Assembly: GCF_024166365.1 (NCBI RefSeq)
Contig: NC_064819.1
Location: 165,358,793 to 165,422,792, forward strand
Length of the DNA stretch: 64,000 bases
Direction: 5' to 3'
Source: Elephas maximus indicus
Lineage: Eukaryota; Chordata; Mammalia; Proboscidea; Elephantidae
In this document: positions 58,749 to 64,000 of the stretch, piece by piece
Numbering within the stretch: position 1 is the first letter of the stretch
Layout: every line of letters starts with the position of its first letter
The notes under the pieces: model-generated
Told to the model about the DNA's origin: nothing
The model's database searches: none
What the model saw: only the letters and a program-made list of their open reading frames with translations
Program-made: the position numbers and the translations under genes

Positions 58749-59180
58749 CTGTAAACCAGATTAAAAAAAAAAAAGCATCAGTACTATCTAGACCACTTGG
58801 TTGTATACCTTATCTTACTTGAAGGCCATAAATCTATAGGGTTCAGCATCTCTATTTGGGATGTTTTTAATTTGCTTGCCTTCTGGTTTGATGTCTTTGA
58901 TATGATATTATCTGCCTTTCTTCAAGACTCTTAAATCACATTATAGATGCTACTTTTATGGCTATAACCCCCAGAATACTTCGCTCAGTAAGATTAGAAA
59001 GTCCTGAATCTTGACATCTAAATTAGGAAATTTTTATGCTATTCTTATAAATGATATCCCATTTGTAGATGAATAAATTAAGATACAAGAATATTAACCA
59101 AATTTTCCAAAGCCTTATTCACAAGGAAGTCATGCTTAGGGGAAAAAAGCCAATCAAGACTAGACTGTGGACTTCAGATG

Positions 59181-59390
59181 TTATTGTTGTTAGTTGCCAT
59201 CAAGTTGATTCTGACTCATGGTGACCCCATGTGTACAGAGTAGAACTGCTCTGTAGGGTTTTCAAGGCTGTGACCTTTTGAAAGCAGACTGCCAGCCCTG
59301 TCTCCTGAGGCACCTCTGGGTGGGTTCAAACAGCTAAACCTTTTGACTAGTAGTTGAGAGCTTAATTGTTTGCACCACCCAGGGATTCCT
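59181..59390 (-). repeat. AfroSINE of the (AAC)n-tailed, longer type
   Basis: The plus strand begins TTATTGTTGTTAGTTGCCATC and ends in the inverted head TTTGCACCACCCAGGGATTCC. Confidence 0.88.
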
Positions 59391-59857
59391 GACCTGAGAG
59401 AATAATGCATGCTACATCATATAAATACCTCCCCCCCCCAAGAATAAAAGATAGTAAAAAAAAAAAATCCCAGTATGCTATATTAAAAAATCCTTTCTCT
59501 GAGGAATAGAAAATGTAAGCCAAGCAATTGTAAAATATATTAATCACCACAATCCAAGATTATTCTAGTGATTCTTTAAGACAATAACTTTGTGGAATAA
59601 AATGTACTAATGATGACATGCTTTTAATTACCCTTCACTCAATATTCTAGAAGGAGAGTTTTCACTTAAGGTATGTTAAAAGAGAGGTCAGAGAACAATG
59701 TCTTCTTATAGCATTCAGAAACAAAATCTGGAGTTTTTTTTTAGTATAATTAAACCTAATTTTTAAGTAGTAATATTAAGGTTAAAAAAAAAATTCTTCC
59801 CCATGGTTTTGTCTTTATGATTTTCATTATTTTTTTTTGTTAAGTTGTAATACATTA

Positions 59858-60018
59858 AAAACCAAACTCACTGCTGTCCAGTGGATTCTGGCTCATAGTG
59901 GCCCTACAGGATGGAGGACAACTTCTCTACAGGGTTTCTAAGGAGTGGCTGGTAGATTTGAACTGCTGACCTTTTGGTTAGCAGCCGAGCTCTTAACCAC
60001 TGTGCCACCAGGGCTCCT
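59858..60018 (-). repeat. AfroSINE
   Basis: It runs from AAACCAAACTCACTGCTGTCC to the inverted head CCACTGTGCCACCAGGGCTCC. It is well preserved. Confidence 0.9.
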
Positions 60019-60394
60019 GTAATATATTAAGTTTAAGTCACCTAAAAATGTTTATATTAAAGGCTATAAGTAGAAATCAAATGAACTGGGGCCTGGAGAA
60101 ACAGTTCTGAAAGGACATCATGGTAATAGAGTTGCTAACCATTTTGTGTGTGAAAACAGAGGGAACAATACAAATGAACTACAACCTCAGTATAAGGGTT
60201 TATTCTAGATATGGAAAAGCTCTCGAATTTGGTGGGCAAAAAAGAAGACAGATTTTCTTATTTCAATTGCCATAGTGCCAAAACACCAATCTGCCACATG
60301 CTGTGTACTCATGTTCTTAGAGGATCAAATAATAAATTTTAGTGTCAGAGGCAACAGAAAAGGCCACAGTAATCTAAAATACAAATACTGTACA

Positions 60395-60550
60395 TTTTTG
60401 GCCTGCAGCAACATTGACAGAGCTCTTTCAGATGCATTATGACAGAAGCAGGCAGATGTGGCAACTGAGGCTCAGAAAAGCTTAGCGACTTATTCAAATT
60501 CATAAAACTGACAAAGTGCTAATGCTTCGATCTCATCTAAATCTAGCCCA
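60395..60550 (+). repeat. MIR SINE core
   Basis: Contains GGCAACTGAGGCTCAGAAAAGCTTAGCGACTTATTCAAATTCAT, the conserved MIR core, in plus orientation. Confidence 0.75.
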
Positions 60551-60561
60551 GTGTAGCCTCT

Positions 60562-60760
60562 AGGGCAGTGCTTCTCAAACTTAAATGTCCTTAAAAATGA
60601 TTTTGGGTGCTGGATAAAAGTACAGCTTTTGAGATCCCTCTCCCTGAGATTCTGATCTAGGCAGTCTGGAGTGGGGCCAAGGGATCTGTACTTTAAAAGG
60701 CACTCCAGGAAATTCTGCTGCACTGAGTCTGTAGATCAGACTTTGAGAACAGTACTTGAA
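60562..60760. mobile_element. MER5-type hAT MITE
   Basis: The ends GGGCAGTGCTTCTCAAACTT and ACTTTGAGAACAGTAC form the MER5 terminal inverted repeats. Interior GAGATTCTGATCTAGGCAGTCTGGAGTGGGG matches the family's core. Confidence 0.85.
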
Positions 60761-60977
60761 GTGATATTTTATTATGTGAGTTGGAGATTTTGGGGTGGAC
60801 AAATGGCACATGAGGAGAACTGACTAATGTCAAAAGACTGACTTTTGCTGCTTAAGGCCAGTTGAGAAAGCAGGATTCATGAATGACACGGACACATGAG
60901 TAATATAAAAGATATGTGTGGTGGCGCATGCTGGTATCTGGTGTGAAGTATGTGAGAATGGAAACCAAACACTCTAC

Positions 60978-61187
60978 CTTGTGGAACCCAATGTGGACTT
61001 TCTGCAAACTGACTTGAAGCACATACTCTTGGTCAGCATGCAATCTGATCCATTTGTTGTCATCTCGTTTGTCTGAAACCAGAGTTGGGATAGATATTTC
61101 ATTCTGTCCTTCATCTGAGTCATTCCACCAGCCTTTAATACTCAAGCTGACATCTATCACTGGCAAGCGAGATAAGAAATTCCATGC
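60978..61187 (-). CDS. ASCC3: ASCC3 antepenultimate coding exon
   Basis: Exactly 70 codons, phase 0 at both ends. It starts AWNFLSRLPVIDVSLSI and ends VLQVSLQKVHIGFHK, within the second Sec63 (Ig-like/FnIII) part. DKRDDNKWIRLHADQEYVLQ is the most recognisable ASCC3 stretch. The acceptor is TTTTTTTATTCAG (61188-61200) and the donor GTAGAG. The segment WWNDSDEGQNEISIPTLV appears less conserved against my memory of the human sequence. Being 210 bases and in frame, it could be skipped or back-spliced without breaking frame. Confidence 0.95.
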
Positions 61188-61261
61188 CTGAATAAAAAAA
61201 AAGAAAGGAAAAGTAATAGAGGGATGTTTAGTGTGAAATGCAATGACCAATTAAGAAAGTG

Positions 61262-61475
61262 TACCTTTTAAAAAAATGAACTTTTAAATTTTGAGATAAT
61301 TCTATATTCATACAAAGTTGTAAGAAATAATACAGAGAGATCCTATGCACCATTCTTCCAATTTCCTCCAACGGTAGCATTTGAAAAACTACAGTACAAT
61401 ATCACAACTAGTATATAATGACATTGATAAAATTCACTGGTCTTGTTTGGATTTTCCCAGTTGTATTCATTTGTG
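61262..61475 (-). mobile_element. Old L1 3' UTR fragment
   Basis: TTTTGAGATAATTCTATATTCATACAAAGTTGTAAGAAATAATACAGAGAGATCC..GCACCATTCTTCC is the inverted old L1 3' UTR also seen at 30430. Confidence 0.6.
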
Positions 61476-61497
61476 AGTGTGTGTGTGTGTGTGTGTA
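61476..61497 (+). repeat. (TG)n microsatellite
   Basis: An uninterrupted GTGTGT run at the edge of the L1 scrap. Confidence 0.9.
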
Positions 61498-61631
61498 GAG
61501 ATAATGTGCTTCTAATTTTTTAGTTTAAAGTCCTTTGAAAAATAACTTAAAAAGATTTATTCTATCTAAATGTATGATCCCTTTATTGCAAATCCCTTCT
61601 AGATATTGAGTGGCTATTGACTATACTATAC

Positions 61632-61852
61632 AGGTCCCTGGGTGGCATGAATGGTTTGCACTTGAGTACTAATATAAAGGTGGCAGTTCAAACCCACCCA
61701 ATGGTACTTCAGAAGAAAGGCTTAGCAATCTGTTTTCCTAAAGATTACAGCCAAGAAAACCTTATAAAGCAGTTCTACCCGGTAACACATTGGGATGCCA
61801 TGAGTCAGAGTTCACTTGACAGCAATGGGTTTAGTTTTTTTTTTTTTAATTG
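61632..61852 (+). repeat. AfroSINE, longer type, first of three in tandem
   Basis: It starts with the head GGTCCCTGGGTGGCATGAATGG, has AAAGATTACAGCC in the body and ends CAGCAATGGGTTTAGTTTTT with a T-run to 61848. Confidence 0.88.
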
Positions 61853-61861
61853 ACTATGTAT

Positions 61862-62025
61862 CCCTGGAGGCCTAGTAGCACAGTAGTTAACATCTTGGCT
61901 ACAAGCCAAAAGGTCAGCAGTTCCAATTCACCAGCAGCTCCTTGAAAACCCTATGGGGTAATTCTACTCTGTCCCATAGGGTCGCTATGAGTTGGACTCC
62001 ACTTGCTAGCAACGCACTTGGGCGT
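61862..62025 (+). repeat. AfroSINE, second of three
   Basis: It starts CCCTGGAGGCCTAGTAGCACAG and has GGTCGCTATGAGTTGG near its 3' end; the tail is short. Confidence 0.88.
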
Positions 62026-62232
62026 GTACCCCTGGGTGGTGCAAACAGTTAAGCACTCAACTAGCCAAAACACTGATAGTTCGAACCCACCCAGAGGTGC
62101 CTTGAGAGACCGGTCTGGCAACCTGTTTCTGAAAGGCCACAGCCTCAAAAACTCTAAGAATTAGTTCTATCTTGCGCACATGGGGCCACCATGAGTAGGA
62201 ACTGTCACGATGGTAACTAACAACAACGACAA
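62026..62232 (+). repeat. AfroSINE of the (AAC)n-tailed type, third of three
   Basis: It starts TACCCCTGGGTGGTGCAAACAG and ends GGTAACTAACAACAACGACAACACA, an RTE-like tail. The B-box region TAGTTCGAACCCA is well preserved. Confidence 0.9.
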
Positions 62233-62499
62233 CACACTATACTATCCTAAACTTATACCAAGTTTAAAAATATTTGTTGCTGAGCTGGTTTGTTTCAGAG
62301 CAGCATTTATTTTACCATTTATGTAACTTCTAAGCCAGAGAGCATTGCTTTGGTATATAAAGGCAATTAAAAAAAAATTGTGATGTAATTGTTGATGTCA
62401 ATCAAATACCATTCATGACCACTTATTGTACAAAATGCTATTTTTTCAGTCCATACTCAAAACTTATTCCATCATTCTGAAAGAAAAAACATTTCTATA

Positions 62500-62575
62500 T
62501 GTCTTTATGTCACCAGGAACCCTGTAAGTCTGTATGTCCATAACCCCGTATGTCTGTATGTCATAAGGAATCCTA
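62500..62575 (+). repeat. Small imperfect tandem repeat, about three units of 25-28 bp
   Basis: Units share TCTGTATGTC or TCTTTATGTC followed by CACCAGGAACC, CATAACCCC or ATAAGGAATCC. It lies in the ASCC3 intron. Confidence 0.55.
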
Positions 62576-63729
62576 TATATGTTCCTTCTAGAAAAAAATG
62601 TATTTTTGGCATTATTGTGCTGAGAATACCAATTAAAATGACACATATTAAAGAAGTGAAAAACATTTTACCAACTCTATTCTTGCTCTTTAAGTTGAAA
62701 GATACGTGAGAAATCAGTATGCAAATACTAAGTGCTCATCATTGTTGAATGAATAAATGCTAAAGTCTGTGAAAAGTAACGAGTAACAAAGTAAACTCAA
62801 TGTTCTACGATAAATAATTGTTATCCTTTTCTAAGATTTAGAATTGTATGGCAAATAGCTATCAGGTAAAAAAAATTTTCAATAAGTTGGCTATTTTATC
62901 AATTGTCTAAGTTAGTTTTAAAAAGTTTTAAAAATACTTTATTTTTGGTTTTTCTTTCTTTTTTTTTTTTTAAAAAATATATGTCATAGGTTTCCTTATA
63001 AGCTTTGACTTCTTGTTTGCTAAGACTTTAGTGCTGCTAAGTACACCTGACTGAAGGGGAGTAGCCCTGATAAACCAAACTACCCCTTAAGAATAAAAAA
63101 AAGTGACTCCAACGCAAATTTTCAATCCAACTCCAATCCTATAACTTGTCTTGAGAATCTGAAATTATGTCTGGAACTAGATCTTGAAATGTTCAAGCCA
63201 CAGAGTGGCCTACTCTGTGCTTCAAGGTAACAATGATAGCCTATTTCCTGTTGAGAACCAACAGTCACCAGTGTAGAAGTCAAACCACTGAATGTTCTTC
63301 TAAAACCGGCCAGAGTGCAAAAGTGATCGAGAGGATACTTAAATATACAATTTCTGTAAAGCATTTGATTTTGTGAGACAGTACAGTAACATTCTCCACA
63401 AGATGCAGGAGTTCACATGTTTCTTTAACTCTACCATACTACTAAATTAGGAACCAACATAATATTTTCTGTTATTAGTGTCTCCTTGGGATTTTACTCT
63501 ACAATGCCCCTGAAAGTCAGATCTGGCTTTTGTATATATGTAACCTTTTTGTAGCACTTATTATTATTTCTCAACCTATAATGTATACACATATATTTGT
63601 TGGGTGTATATATATATTTATGTACATAAAACATGAGCTATTTCTAAAGAAACTGCTAAGACATTTCAATGCCAGCCAAACATATTTATCTGAGGATTAA
63701 TCTTCATCTATTGAATCAGGCGAGAGCAC

Positions 63730-63995
63730 CGCCATGCATACAATTATTTAATTAGCAGCCAAATCCTCTGCCAGTCAGCCGCCGTTCCAGGCATACTGAT
63801 GGGGTAGAAGATGCAAATCTCACAGTCGTACTGCTTTTTCTCATTACTACTGCAATTAGCACTTAAATTGATGCTTTAAACATACTAATTTCTGGAATAA
63901 TTTAGGATTTGTATGTTACCTGGGATCGCCTCACTGCAGAGCCGACACCAGATTGCTCTGCAAATTGAAGCACTTTTGAGCCAAATAACCATCAT
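63730..63995. promoter_or_regulatory. Candidate conserved non-coding element in ASCC3 intron
   Basis: Unique sequence with TTTAATTAGCAGCC and GCAATTAGC homeodomain-type sites, an ATGCAAAT octamer (POU site) near 63812-63819 and a TTAAATTGATGC stretch. It has no repeat and a moderate-GC core. The right end has a GTAACA after CCCAG on the minus strand, but no frame matches ASCC3, so it is not called an exon. It could be a distal enhancer of SIM1 or ASCC3; this is inference. Confidence 0.35.
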
Positions 63996-64000
63996 CATAT

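Larger units (their letters stand above)
58749..60977 (-). other. ASCC3: ASCC3 intron with SINEs, MIR and a MER5-type element
   Basis: The donor is GTAGAG at 60977 and the acceptor TTTACAG at 58749. It contains two AfroSINEs in gene-sense orientation (59181-59390, 59858-60018), a MIR (60395-60550) and a MER5-type element (60562-60760). The rest is unique AT-rich DNA. Confidence 0.88.
61188..64000 (-). other. ASCC3: ASCC3 intron (continues beyond the window)
   Basis: No further ASCC3 exon was recognised to the window edge. It contains an old L1 scrap, a (TG)n run, three tandem AfroSINEs in antisense orientation, a small tandem repeat and a candidate conserved element at the right edge. Confidence 0.8.

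Noticed and set aside
62500-62575. CRISPR-like array
   Set aside because: Only about three imperfect units without regular spacers, in a mammalian intron.
63910-64000. A further ASCC3 exon at the window edge
   Set aside because: A donor-like CCCAG/GTAACA exists on the minus strand, but no frame gives ASCC3-like sequence. The frame that stays open is unlike the helicase, and another has an early stop.

Overview
The window is mammalian nuclear DNA from an afrotherian, most likely an elephant or close relative. Three things point there: many tRNA-derived AfroSINE copies, several RTE-clade (BovB-like) LINE copies with (AAC)n tails, and an L1 whose 3' end is unlike primate or rodent L1. MIR, MER5-type and old L1 remnants are the older mammalian background. 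Species-level identity is inference.

Two host genes are recognised, both on the minus strand. At the left is the 5' end of SIM1, a bHLH-PAS transcription factor: coding exon 1 (4626-4800), the start of intron 1 (to position 1), a leader, and a CpG island with a TATA/CCAAT promoter near 6.2-6.35 kb. At the right is the 3' end of ASCC3, an Ski2-like helicase: the last three coding exons (61187-60978, 58748-58573, 58481-58334) and the 3' UTR. The order ASCC3-SIM1 and the shared strand match human 6q16. The interval of about 51 kb between them is therefore the upstream regulatory space of SIM1.

Layout: 1-11.6 kb is SIM1 intron 1, exon 1, promoter and upstream flank. It holds one SINE in over 11 kb, and is otherwise unique, GC- and CpG-rich sequence with several blocks that look like conserved regulatory DNA. 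From 11.6 to 18 kb lie nested transposons: a MER5-type element split by an RTE, which is split by an LTR-like repeat carrying a pogo-like transposase remnant and AfroSINEs; then a hAT-like MITE and an internally deleted RTE. From 18 to 27 kb an old L1 is split by a younger L1, which is split by an RTE. From 27 to 57 kb is intergenic DNA with scattered SINEs, MIRs, LTR-like repeats and a second long RTE. From 57.7 kb to the end is ASCC3.

No operon-like or otherwise new gene system was found. The points most worth checking are: an identical amber codon at the catalytic YADD tyrosine in two separate RTE copies; an RTE with intact ends but a large internal deletion; opposed SINEs flanking an ASCC3 exon; the repeat-poor block and promoter structure at SIM1; and candidate conserved non-coding elements, including one at the right edge inside an ASCC3 intron. 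Boundaries of old repeats are approximate, because family names were assigned by recognition and not by alignment.
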